DNA of 6,306 bases from Bacteroidota bacterium. Lineage in GTDB: Bacteria > Bacteroidota > Bacteroidia > Chitinophagales > UBA2359. The notes under the pieces were generated by a model, which saw only the letters and a list, made by a program, of their open reading frames with translations, had not been told where the DNA came from and did no database searches. The DNA is taken from the NCBI GenBank assembly GCA_020631675.1, contig JAHDGT010000286.1:1-6306 (forward strand), in the 5' to 3' direction. How positions within the stretch are numbered: the first letter of the stretch is position 1; each line of letters opens with the position of its first letter. Below are positions 1-6,196 of this stretch, one piece after another. The translations under genes and the position numbers were made by a program.

Positions 1-1
1 T

Positions 2-58
2 TCAAGAAGAGCTTCGTCTAAGACCAAAAAGCTTGATTTTTCATCTCAAAAGCCCTAA
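2..58 (+). CDS. Possible 3' end of a + strand gene (partial, very uncertain)
   Basis: No product can be recognised. The + strand frame starting at base 2 reads 18 codons, giving a basic, Ser/Lys-rich tail (SRRASSKTKKLDFSSQKP), before a TAA at 56-58. That stop lies 13 bp before a strong terminator, a natural spacing for a gene end. The alternative frame from base 1 ends earlier, at 19-21 (FKKSFV then stop), and could equally be the real C-terminus. The claim that some + strand gene ends here is inferred mainly from the two-way terminator that follows. The fragment is too short to show codon bias or a domain. Confidence 0.2.
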   Translation, partial: SRRASSKTKKLDFSSQKP

Positions 59-71
59 CCTAAATAGTTAC

Positions 72-122
72 AATAAAAACAAAAAGGCGATGGATTGAAT
101 CCATCGCCTTTTTGTTTTTATT
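72..122. terminator. Bidirectional intrinsic terminator (near-perfect palindrome)
   Basis: The two arms (72-96 and 98-122) are exact reverse complements around a single central G, 25 bp each. The GC core is GGCGATGG / CCATCGCC. It is flanked by an A-rich tract (AAAAACAAAAA) on the left and the matching T-rich tract (TTTTTGTTTTT) on the right. Read on either strand, the RNA forms a hairpin followed by a U-rich run, so it should stop both a + strand gene arriving from the left and the - strand small gene (possibly with hisS) arriving from the right. In RNA the central few bases must open as a loop. Confidence 0.88.
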
Positions 123-173
123 AGTGTTATCCGAAGATTGACGATCATCAGAAAACTATATCCTAATCAAAGG

Positions 174-326
174 CTACTTCTTACCTTCTTTCAATGTGGA
201 AGTGTAATAGGTATTCTTCTTGGTTAACTTCACAACATCTTTTGTTCTGTCTTTACGTGCATAGATGCCCGGCTTTAACTCTATGTAATCTTCAATATTT
301 TTAGGTTTAAATCTTTTAATAGCCAT
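174..326 (-). CDS. Small very basic hypothetical protein, 50 aa
   Basis: The - strand frame from ATG at 326 to TAG at 174-176 encodes 50 residues starting MAIKRFKPKNIEDYIELKPG and ending LKEGKK. There are 12 Lys and 3 Arg against 6 acidic residues, net charge about +9. It has no signal peptide, membrane segment or zinc-binding cysteines. I do not recognise the family; it is not L33, L34 or DUF4295-like by eye. Size and charge would suit a nucleic-acid- or ribosome-binding protein, but that is only inference. Support for a real gene: it lies in line behind hisS on the same strand (115-bp gap), is preceded by a plausible promoter, and is followed 51 bp later by a strong terminator. As usual in Bacteroidota, no Shine-Dalgarno is seen; the leader is A/T-rich. 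Confidence 0.68.
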   Translation of the reverse strand: MAIKRFKPKNIEDYIELKPGIYARKDRTKDVVKLTKKNTYYTSTLKEGKK

Positions 327-367
327 TATGCTTAGGTTTAAGTGAAAAAACTAACACGAATCCGTAC

Positions 368-396
368 ATTATAGTAAAACATAAGAACAAGTGCAA
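368..396 (-). promoter_or_regulatory. Candidate promoter for the small basic gene (TTGCAC-17-TATAAT)
   Basis: On the - strand, TTGCAC (396-391) is followed by a 17-base spacer and an exact TATAAT (373-368), placing a start site near 361 and a leader of about 35 nt before the ATG at 326. This is an E. coli sigma-70 layout. The main Bacteroidota sigma factor prefers TTTG and TAnnTTTG, so the match may be chance in AT-rich DNA. No TAnnTTTG box was found in this gap. The alternative is that the small gene is read from the hisS promoter. Confidence 0.3.
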
Positions 397-441
397 GTAA
401 ATAACGGCTAAAAAGAAGATTAAGTTCGGTAAATCAGCAAT

Positions 442-1803
442 TTATGTGAAAAATGAAGCGATCTCCGCTTTAGCTAAAGTGGATTGTTCTCCTGTGTTCA
501 TGTCTTTCACGGTTACCGTATTAGATGTGCGTTCTGTATCTCCGGTAAACAATACGAAGGGGATATTCTTCGCATTCGCGTATTTCATTTGCTTTTTCAG
601 CTTCGCATTATCCGGGTAGATTTCAGCAGCTATATTATTCTTTCTGAGGGTCTGTAATAACTCGAATGCATATGCCGCTGAGTCATCATCAAAATTCACG
701 AATAGCGCTTTTGTTAGACTGGTGCTTATATCATCGAAAGCTTTGAGTTCATCCATACAATCATAGATACGATCTAAGCCAAAACTAATCCCCACACCAG
801 AAACATTCGGTAAGCCAAAAGTGCCCGTCAGATCATCATATCGGCCTCCACCACCAATACTACCCATTTTCACTTGATTGGATACTACTTCAAAAATACA
901 GCCTGTATAGTAATTCAATCCACGGGCAAGTGTAACATCCAATTCAATTTTATTGGTCAAATCAATTTTTTTCAAATAACCAGCCAGTTGTTTCAGTTCA
1001 TCTATTCCCTTTTGTCCTATTTCTGAGTTACACATACGGTCTTCTAATGCCAAGATCGCTTCATCAATAGACCCCGCATCTACAACTACTAAAAAGTCAA
1101 TAATATCAGCAATTGCCTCCTCGGCTAAAGCCCGTTGTTGCAGCTCTTTTTTAACGCCTTCGATTCCTACTTTATCCAGCTTATCTATGGCTATAGTGAT
1201 ATCTATAAATCGATCACTCAAGCCAACAATCTCCGCAAGACCCGCTAAGATTTTTCTGTTATTCACCTTAATGGTCACTTCTAAGCCTAGATCAGCGAAA
1301 ACACGATCAAAAATCTGAATCAGCTCTGCCTCATTGATCAAAGAGTTAGAACCTACCACGTCGGCATCACATTGATAAAACTCTCGGTATCTCCCTTTTT
1401 GGGGGCGGTCACCTCGCCAAACTGCTTGAATCTGATACCGTTTAAAAGGAAAAGTTAGCGTTCCCCTATTCATGGCCACATAACGCGCAAAAGGAATGGT
1501 CAGGTCATAGCGAAGGCCTCTATCAGCCAAAGAACTTACAAATGAACCTAAACGCCCTTCTTCTAAAGCTTTAATGTCCGCCTTTTTAACCTTTTGTCCT
1601 TGGTTCATTACTCGGAAAAGCAATTGATCGCCTTCCTCTCCGTACTTTCCGGTCAGCGTACTCAAATTCTCCATAGCAGGTGTTTCTAGAGGTTGGTAGC
1701 CAAACTGTTGGTACACTCGCTTTATGGTATCCGTAATGAAGTTACGTCGCAACACTTGTTCTGGTCCGAAGTCTCTTGTTCCTTTTGGTATGCTGGGTTT
1801 CAT
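442..1803 (-). CDS. hisS: Histidine--tRNA ligase (HisRS)
   Basis: Class II aminoacyl-tRNA synthetase that activates histidine with ATP and loads it on tRNA-His in the cytoplasm. The 453-residue product is the long, eukaryote-like form usual in Bacteroidota. The N-terminus has the typical KPSIPKGTRDFGP opening. Next come LRYDLTIPFARY (97-108), the motif 2 region with the ATP-binding Arg in GRYREFYQCD (137-146), the histidine-specific loop LARGLNYYTG (292-301, catalytic Arg294), the GGGGRYDDL turn (317-325) and motif 3 GVGISFGLDRI (336-346). The C-terminal roughly 90 residues form the anticodon-binding domain. All catalytic motifs look intact and the length is full. The ATG at 1803 is chosen because it gives the standard N-terminus and follows a perfect -7 box at 1826-1833 with an A-rich leader. 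No terminator is visible after its stop, so read-through into the small basic gene is possible. No T-box or attenuator was seen. Confidence 0.97.
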   Translation of the reverse strand: MKPSIPKGTRDFGPEQVLRRNFITDTIKRVYQQFGYQPLETPAMENLSTLTGKYGEEGDQLLFRVMNQGQKVKKADIKALEEGRLGSFVSSLADRGLRYDLTIPFARYVAMNRGTLTFPFKRYQIQAVWRGDRPQKGRYREFYQCDADVVGSNSLINEAELIQIFDRVFADLGLEVTIKVNNRKILAGLAEIVGLSDRFIDITIAIDKLDKVGIEGVKKELQQRALAEEAIADIIDFLVVVDAGSIDEAILALEDRMCNSEIGQKGIDELKQLAGYLKKIDLTNKIELDVTLARGLNYYTGCIFEVVSNQVKMGSIGGGGRYDDLTGTFGLPNVSGVGISFGLDRIYDCMDELKAFDDISTSLTKALFVNFDDDSAAYAFELLQTLRKNNIAAEIYPDNAKLKKQMKYANAKNIPFVLFTGDTERTSNTVTVKDMNTGEQSTLAKAEIASFFT

Positions 1804-1825
1804 CTTATTTCTATTTTTCCGACCG

Positions 1826-1833
1826 CAAATATA
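1826..1833 (-). promoter_or_regulatory. hisS promoter, Bacteroidetes -7 box TATATTTG
   Basis: The - strand reads TATATTTG, an exact match to the Bacteroidetes consensus TAnnTTTG. It ends 22 nt before the hisS ATG, giving a leader of roughly 15-17 nt (purine-rich, ending AAATAGAAATAAG), typical of genes translated without a Shine-Dalgarno. No clear TTTG -33 element stands at the expected 19-21 nt upstream. The 116-bp gap between the phosphatase stop and hisS therefore gives hisS its own start site. Confidence 0.65.
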
Positions 1834-1919
1834 ACAGTCACTTTAAACTCCTCTAATTTATAGGCTTATGTACTTTTACAACCAATATAGTGATTTGCTA
1901 TAAGCTTAGTTTTATACAC

Positions 1920-2387
1920 TCAAGCACTTAGCAAACGGTCCAATAAAGCTTCACAAGCATGATCTAATAGTTCGTAAACCCCTTCAAACCCATTATCGTT
2001 CCAATAAGGGTCAGGAACTGTTCTATTTTGTCCGGGATAGGATTCATTCAAAATCAAATCCAACTTATTCAGCTGATCCGAATCTGTCGCATGCTTTTTG
2101 ATATTATTATAATTTGAGGCATCCATAGCAAATACTAGATCAAAGTGATTTAAATCTTCTGAACGGAACTGTCTGGCTCTTTGTGAACTTATATCTATAC
2201 CATATTTCTTCGCTACAGCGATAGAGCGTTCATCAGGCGGGTTACCTACATGCCAGCTCCCTGTTCCAGCAGAATCGACTTCCCAATCCAAACCCCTTGA
2301 TGCTACTTTATGTTTTAAAATGCCTTCAGCTAAAGGAGATCTACAGATATTCCCTAAGCAAACCATCAGAACTTTCATTTTTTTCAT
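1920..2387 (-). CDS. Low-molecular-weight protein-tyrosine phosphatase
   Basis: Cytoplasmic phosphatase that removes phosphate from protein tyrosine (in some members arginine) through a cysteinyl-phosphate intermediate. The 155-residue length fits the family. The P-loop CX5R(S/T) is at the N-terminus: CLGNICRS, nucleophile Cys10 and Arg16, followed by PLAEG. The family pattern VDSAGTGSWHVGNPPD follows at 37-52, and the general-acid loop is VPDPYW (124-129, Asp126). All catalytic residues are present. The P-loop sequence is of the phosphatase type rather than the arsenate-reductase type (CTGNSCR). There is no tyrosine kinase, capsule or exopolysaccharide gene in the window, so the substrate cannot be inferred. 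The ATG at 2387 is used; an in-frame Met three codons later (2378) also fits. It diverges from the helicase gene across 51 bp; no TAnnTTTG promoter was found for this direction. Confidence 0.95.
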   Translation of the reverse strand: MKKMKVLMVCLGNICRSPLAEGILKHKVASRGLDWEVDSAGTGSWHVGNPPDERSIAVAKKYGIDISSQRARQFRSEDLNHFDLVFAMDASNYNNIKKHATDSDQLNKLDLILNESYPGQNRTVPDPYWNDNGFEGVYELLDHACEALLDRLLSA

Positions 2388-2407
2388 ATTTAGAGCAATT
2401 TAAGGTT

Positions 2408-2415
2408 TACCTTTG
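2408..2415 (+). promoter_or_regulatory. Helicase promoter, Bacteroidetes -7 box TACCTTTG
   Basis: TACCTTTG is an exact TAnnTTTG match on the + strand, ending 23 nt before the helicase ATG, almost the same spacing as the hisS box (22 nt). It lies within the 51-bp divergent region shared with the phosphatase gene. A good TTTG -33 element is not evident at 19-21 nt upstream; that position falls at the phosphatase start codon. Confidence 0.6.
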
Positions 2416-2438
2416 GTCGTTTTATATAAAGCCACCTT

Positions 2439-3842
2439 ATGATTTTCAAAGACTTAGGAGTTATTGAGCCGATTCTGAAAGCCATTCAGGCCGAAGGGTA
2501 CGAACATCCGACACCTATACAAGAACAAGCTATTCCAATACTGCTTAGCGGTAAGGATCTACTGGCTTGTGCCCAAACCGGTACAGGAAAAACAGCTGCT
2601 TTTTCCATACCTATCATCCAATCTATTTATGAAAATCATTTCGATGGTCATAAAGGTAGACGCAAGATCAAGGCACTCATTGTAACGCCCACTAGAGAGT
2701 TAGCGATCCAGATCGGAGAAAACATCACTGCCTACTCAAGGTTCACTGGCATACGCAATACCGTGATTTATGGTGGTGTTAAACAAGGTGCTCAGGTAAG
2801 TGCGCTCAAGAAAGGCGTGGACATATTGATCGCGACACCTGGCCGACTATTAGATTTAATCGGGCAAGGGTATATCAATTTATCAAATGTTGCCTACTCT
2901 GTTTTAGATGAAGCGGATCACATGCTTGACATGGGCTTCATACATGATATCAAGAAAATCGTAGCGAAGCTGCCCGAAGATCGGCAATCTCTCTTTTTTT
3001 CGGCTACCATGCCTCCTGAAATTGTTAATCTTTCGAAGAGAATTTTAGGTAATCCCGAAAAAATAACGATTAAGCCAGAGCAAAAAACAGCTGAACGTGT
3101 AAGCCAACAAATTTACTTTGTTCCGAAAAAACAAAAAATCAAATTACTGATTCATTTGTTAGAAACAAATGTAATGGATTCGGTACTGGTCTTTTCGCGA
3201 ACCAAACACGGTGCGAATAAAATAGTACGCTTATTAGGACGAGCTGATATCGTGGCAGAAGCCATACACGGCAATAAATCTCAAAATGCCAGACAGCGTG
3301 CCTTGAGTAACTTTAAGGCTGGTAGCACTAAAGTATTAGTAGCAACAGATATTGCGGCAAGAGGTATTGATGTGGATGAGCTGTCTCATGTTGTCAATTA
3401 CGACTTACCCAATATACCAGAAACCTATGTTCATAGGATAGGAAGAACGGGGCGAGCCAGCGCTAGTGGAGAAGCGATTTCTTTCTGTGAAATTGAAGAA
3501 CGTCCGTATTTAAGAGACATACAACGACTTATTAAACAGCGTATTCCCGTTGTTAGCGATCATCCTTTTGTTGATGAGGGGGCGGAAGAAGAAATGGCTA
3601 ATTATAGTAAGCCTTCCAAGTCCCACAGGAACAACAGCAACAAACCAAAGAAAAATCACCGTAGAAAGAAGAATACTACCACCAAAGCTGCTAACAATAG
3701 ATCCGAAGTGTCTGAATCTACAAATACGCAGACCTCTTCCTCTCCTTCTAAAAACAAAAAACCAAATTGGCGTAGAAAGAAGCGTAGAAAACGACCACAC
3801 TCCAATCAAAATAATCAACCAAAGAGTCGTGTAGACAAGTAA
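2439..3842 (+). CDS. rhlE: DEAD-box ATP-dependent RNA helicase, RhlE-like
   Basis: Uses ATP to unwind or remodel RNA duplexes in the cytoplasm; family roles include ribosome assembly, mRNA decay and cold growth. The 467-residue product has the whole motif series in order: Q motif with GYEHPTPIQEQ (20-30), motif I AQTGTGKT (45-52), Ia PTRELA (84-89), Ib TPGR (133-136), II DEAD (157-160), III SAT (188-190), IV VLVFSRT (249-255), V ATDIAARGIDV (302-312) and VI HRIGRTGRA (332-340). The opening (F-x-x-L-G-V-x-x-x-I-L-x-A) and core are closest by eye to RhlE, but paralogues in Bacteroidota make the symbol approximate. From about residue 388 the protein becomes a disordered, Lys/Arg/Asn/Ser-rich tail of about 80 residues with repeated RRKK blocks, probably for nonspecific RNA binding. 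The start follows a perfect -7 box (2408-2415). The gene stands alone and ends in a palindromic terminator 6 bp after the stop. Confidence 0.96.
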   Translation: MIFKDLGVIEPILKAIQAEGYEHPTPIQEQAIPILLSGKDLLACAQTGTGKTAAFSIPIIQSIYENHFDGHKGRRKIKALIVTPTRELAIQIGENITAYSRFTGIRNTVIYGGVKQGAQVSALKKGVDILIATPGRLLDLIGQGYINLSNVAYSVLDEADHMLDMGFIHDIKKIVAKLPEDRQSLFFSATMPPEIVNLSKRILGNPEKITIKPEQKTAERVSQQIYFVPKKQKIKLLIHLLETNVMDSVLVFSRTKHGANKIVRLLGRADIVAEAIHGNKSQNARQRALSNFKAGSTKVLVATDIAARGIDVDELSHVVNYDLPNIPETYVHRIGRTGRASASGEAISFCEIEERPYLRDIQRLIKQRIPVVSDHPFVDEGAEEEMANYSKPSKSHRNNSNKPKKNHRRKKNTTTKAANNRSEVSESTNTQTSSSPSKNKKPNWRRKKRRKRPHSNQNNQPKSRVDK

Positions 3843-3848
3843 GTAATT

Positions 3849-3886
3849 AAACAAAAAGGGAGGCTATATAGCCTCCCTTTTTGTTT
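3849..3886. terminator. Bidirectional intrinsic terminator (perfect 38-bp palindrome)
   Basis: The sequence equals its own reverse complement over 38 bp: AAACAAAAAGGGAGGCTA, a central TA, then TAGCCTCCCTTTTTGTTT. The GC core GGGAGGC / GCCTCCC is bordered by A-rich and T-rich tracts, so a hairpin plus U-run forms on both strands. It begins 6 bp after the helicase stop (+ strand) and 24 bp after the DUF4835 stop (- strand), and therefore serves both convergent units. Confidence 0.92.
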
Positions 3887-3910
3887 TGATATCTAAAGAT
3901 AGTTCAACAA

Positions 3911-4921
3911 CTATCGTTTAGTAGGTGTAGAACGTGGTGTTTGCATAGGAGCACCTTTACCCAAGCCAAGCTCTTTTAAACTTTTACCACCCACACCTGC
4001 TTGTCCTTTCATGTCTGAATATTTTTGCAGATTCGCTGGATCCAAAGTAACCATAGTATTATAGGCTGTATTTCGCTCACTTGGCGGTATTTGACTGTGT
4101 TTGAATATGCCGATCACCTCATCACGCTTCGCATTTAAGAAAACGACCGTTGCCATCGCATTAGGCATATCCTTTTGCACTTTCTTCATCAAGCCTAGTG
4201 CTTGGTTCACACCTTGACGCGCTTTGGCTGGATCATCATACATTTTGTCTAAGCCTTGACGGTGGTAAGTATAAAAGCTTTGGCGTAGCTCTTTAAAACG
4301 CTTGTTCAATAAGTTATCGATCAACCAATAACGGTTACGGGTGCCATCAAAAGCTTGCCAGCCTTTACTTTTTGATTGGCGGGCATTCTGTACTACATTT
4401 TGAGCTCTAGAGAAGGCCACATCACCTGCATTGGGTGAAAAGCTGTCATTATCTAAACCGATGATCACATAGGCATAGTAAGCCATTAGAGAGGTCAATT
4501 CGCTCTCATAAGAATTGTCGTTATATTCTAAAGGCTCGTATTCCGCGTATTGGAATTTCACATCCTTATCTTGGTGATTCAGAATCACCGACTTATAAGA
4601 AGAATTTAAAACCGGGCGATCTGCTTGAACCGTTATGGAAGCGGTGAAAGAGGTTGCCGACTCTTCAGATAGCACACTGATCAAGAAGCTGCAATCAATC
4701 CGCTCGTCGATCTTGTAGACATCCTCTGTCCATTTACGACTGTTCATGAACTCGGTAAGATCCGTTTCCAGTGTTTTGAACATCTTAGGATCGGCCAAAC
4801 GCAGCTGAGGTGTTTGTACGACCACGGTCGCGTTCAGCTCTTGTGCGATCGCTTTACCACCTATTAAGAAAAGTAGGAAGAGTGCAAGTATGGATTTATT
4901 CATCATCGTCGGATTATTCAT
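3911..4921 (-). CDS. DUF4835 family exported protein, function unknown
   Basis: A 336-residue protein that matches, from memory of the family, DUF4835, a Bacteroidota-restricted group usually encoded next to coaBC. The N-terminus is a classic signal peptide: Lys near the start, a hydrophobic core ILALFLLFLIGG, then AIA before QELNA, so cleavage is expected after Ala26. There is no lipobox Cys and no further membrane segment, so the mature protein is likely periplasmic or associated with the outer membrane. Family landmarks are QELNATVVV (27-35), FMNSRKWTEDVY (58-69), RPVLNSSY (102-109), YYAYVIIGLD (148-157) and NRYWLIDNLLN (196-206). The last 30 residues are a Gly/Pro/Thr-rich basic tail. No enzymatic motif is visible. 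The first ATG (4921) is shown; Met6 (4906) or Met7 (4903) would give a shorter, equally good signal peptide. It lies 36 bp behind coaBC and is probably co-transcribed. Confidence 0.88.
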   Translation of the reverse strand: MNNPTMMNKSILALFLLFLIGGKAIAQELNATVVVQTPQLRLADPKMFKTLETDLTEFMNSRKWTEDVYKIDERIDCSFLISVLSEESATSFTASITVQADRPVLNSSYKSVILNHQDKDVKFQYAEYEPLEYNDNSYESELTSLMAYYAYVIIGLDNDSFSPNAGDVAFSRAQNVVQNARQSKSKGWQAFDGTRNRYWLIDNLLNKRFKELRQSFYTYHRQGLDKMYDDPAKARQGVNQALGLMKKVQKDMPNAMATVVFLNAKRDEVIGIFKHSQIPPSERNTAYNTMVTLDPANLQKYSDMKGQAGVGGKSLKELGLGKGAPMQTPRSTPTKR

Positions 4922-4930
4922 CTAAAATGG

Positions 4931-4958
4931 AGCTTTGTAATAATACTACAAACCAGCT
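4931..4958 (-). other. Weak intercistronic hairpin between coaBC and DUF4835
   Basis: TTTGTA (4934-4939) and TACAAA (4947-4952) pair around a 7-nt loop, and AGC/GCT could extend the stem across a small bulge. It is AT-rich, has no U-run, and overlaps the coaBC stop by one base. It is more likely a minor mRNA fold between two co-transcribed genes than a terminator, and may be chance. Confidence 0.2.
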
Positions 4959-6181
4959 CACTGTAAAGATAAGGCATACTGCCATATATCTGTTGCCAAT
5001 TCTCGCTTGCTTTTTAACGGGAATCCTTGTTGCTTATTGTTCTTATCAAGAATTGTGATCTTGTTGGTATCGTGTTGGAAGCCAGCACCTGCATCTTTCA
5101 GGGAGTTCAGGACGATGAGGTCTAAGTTTTTACGCTTTAACTTACTGGCCGCGTTTTTAAGCTCGTCATTGGTTTCCAGTGCGAAACCGATGAGCATTTG
5201 ATGCGCTGCTTTTGTTTTCCCTAGGCTGGCGATTATATCAGCTGTTCGGGCAAGGGCGATGCTCATATCATCCTCTTTCTTCTTGATTTTTTTATCGCTT
5301 ACCTGAGCCGGTGTATAATCTGCTACCGCCGCTGCGCCGATCATGACATCCGAATCGGGCCAATGCTGGATGCAGGCTTCGTACATGTCTTGCGCACTCT
5401 CTACGGGAACAACTTGTATGGCGGCATGTTCAGGTCTGTGGGATGTAGGACCCAAAACCAGTACCACTTCAGCTCCTAGGGTATGGGCTTCTTCAGCAAG
5501 GGCGATGCCCATTTTACCACTGCTTCTATTGCTGATGAAGCGCACTGGATCTAAAGCTTCGCGAGTTGGTCCTGCTGTGATCAGTACTTTCTTTCCTTTT
5601 AAGGGAAGGGAGGAGGTATCATTAGTTAAAGCGCTGTTCAGGAAAGCACAAATGTCTTCTGGTTCTGCCATGCGCCCCTCTCCTATTAAGCCACTGGCCA
5701 ATTCTCCTGTTCCTACGGGTATGATGGTGTCCTGTGCTTCTTTGGCCAATAGGCGCACATTGCGTTGGGTGGAAACATGCTTCCACATATCCACATCCAT
5801 GGCAGGGGCTATGAATACGGGGCAACGGGCGGATAAGTAAGTAGCCCCGAGTACATCATTACAAATGCCGTTAGCCAAGCGAGCGATCACGCTGCCCGAG
5901 GCTGGTGCGATCACGAATAGATCCGCCCACAAGCCAAGATCCACATGATTGTTCCAAAGCTGCGTATCGCTATTGTAGAAGCGGGTGATCACTTCGTTTT
6001 TTGATAGGGTGGAAAGGGTGAGAGGCGTAATGAATGCTGGTGCGGCTTCTGTCATGATGACCCGTACTTCGGCACCTGCTTTGATGAGTAAGCGTACCAA
6101 GAGTGCCGACTTATAGGCGGCTATACTGCCACAGACACCAAGCAATATTTTTTTACCGGCTAAGGCTGTGAATTTGTTCAT
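4958..6181 (-). CDS. coaBC: Bifunctional phosphopantothenoylcysteine decarboxylase / phosphopantothenate--cysteine ligase
   Basis: Two successive steps of coenzyme A synthesis: CoaB joins cysteine to 4'-phosphopantothenate using a nucleotide triphosphate (CTP in most bacteria), and the FMN-dependent CoaC decarboxylates the product to 4'-phosphopantetheine. In 407 residues the N-terminal CoaC part shows GVCGSIAAYK (15-24), the active-site His79 in NNHVDL, APASGSVIARLANG (92-105), PAMDVDMW (127-134) and the substrate-clamp segment ELASGLIGEGRM (160-171). The CoaB part starts at about 197 with KVLITAGPTREALDPVRFISNRSSGKMG (Asn218), then AAAVADYTP (283-291), the KIKKK segment (298-302), IGFALETND (331-339) and LIVLNS (355-360). 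The frame stays open back to 6265, but the upstream residues (MPPLRARPTG...) do not belong to CoaC, so the ATG at 6181 giving MNKFTALAGKKILLG is chosen; Met at 6196 is the other option. No Shine-Dalgarno is seen. Canonical Asn and Cys of E. coli CoaC are Asp and Ser here. Confidence 0.95.
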   Translation of the reverse strand: MNKFTALAGKKILLGVCGSIAAYKSALLVRLLIKAGAEVRVIMTEAAPAFITPLTLSTLSKNEVITRFYNSDTQLWNNHVDLGLWADLFVIAPASGSVIARLANGICNDVLGATYLSARCPVFIAPAMDVDMWKHVSTQRNVRLLAKEAQDTIIPVGTGELASGLIGEGRMAEPEDICAFLNSALTNDTSSLPLKGKKVLITAGPTREALDPVRFISNRSSGKMGIALAEEAHTLGAEVVLVLGPTSHRPEHAAIQVVPVESAQDMYEACIQHWPDSDVMIGAAAVADYTPAQVSDKKIKKKEDDMSIALARTADIIASLGKTKAAHQMLIGFALETNDELKNAASKLKRKNLDLIVLNSLKDAGAGFQHDTNKITILDKNNKQQGFPLKSKRELATDIWQYALSLQ

Positions 6182-6196
6182 TTGATCGTAATACAT

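Noticed and set aside
3..98. + strand frame 3 open from the window edge to a TGA at 96-98
   Set aside because: It runs through the left arm of the terminator palindrome, which a gene ending there would not normally do; frame 2 ends just before the terminator.
327..441. Possible terminator directly after hisS
   Set aside because: No stem with a U-run could be found on the - strand, so hisS may read through to the terminator at 72-122.
1804..1919. Possible terminator after the phosphatase gene
   Set aside because: Only short AT-rich partial pairings around AAGCTT were seen, with no GC stem or U-run.
3550..3834. 94-codon + strand open frame overlapping the helicase 3' end
   Set aside because: Out-of-frame shadow of the low-complexity basic tail; no domain, leader or independent support.
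3510..3854. 114-codon - strand open frame with several hydrophobic stretches, antisense to the helicase tail
   Set aside because: It is the antisense of a Lys-rich coding region (AAA/AAG read backwards gives Phe/Leu), its start lies inside the terminator palindrome, and the + strand helicase explains the sequence fully.
4810..5058. 82-codon + strand open frame with a hydrophobic C-terminus across the DUF4835/coaBC junction
   Set aside because: Antisense to the DUF4835 signal peptide and the coaBC 3' end; no promoter or homologous features seen.
5622..5825. 67-codon - strand open frame inside coaBC
   Set aside because: Out-of-frame overlap with well-conserved CoaC motifs; Cys/His-rich look is a by-product of the frame.
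5343..5840. 165-codon + strand open frame antisense to coaBC
   Set aside because: Composition is Ser/Ala/Met-rich with no recognisable domain, and it lies wholly inside the intact CoaBC coding region.
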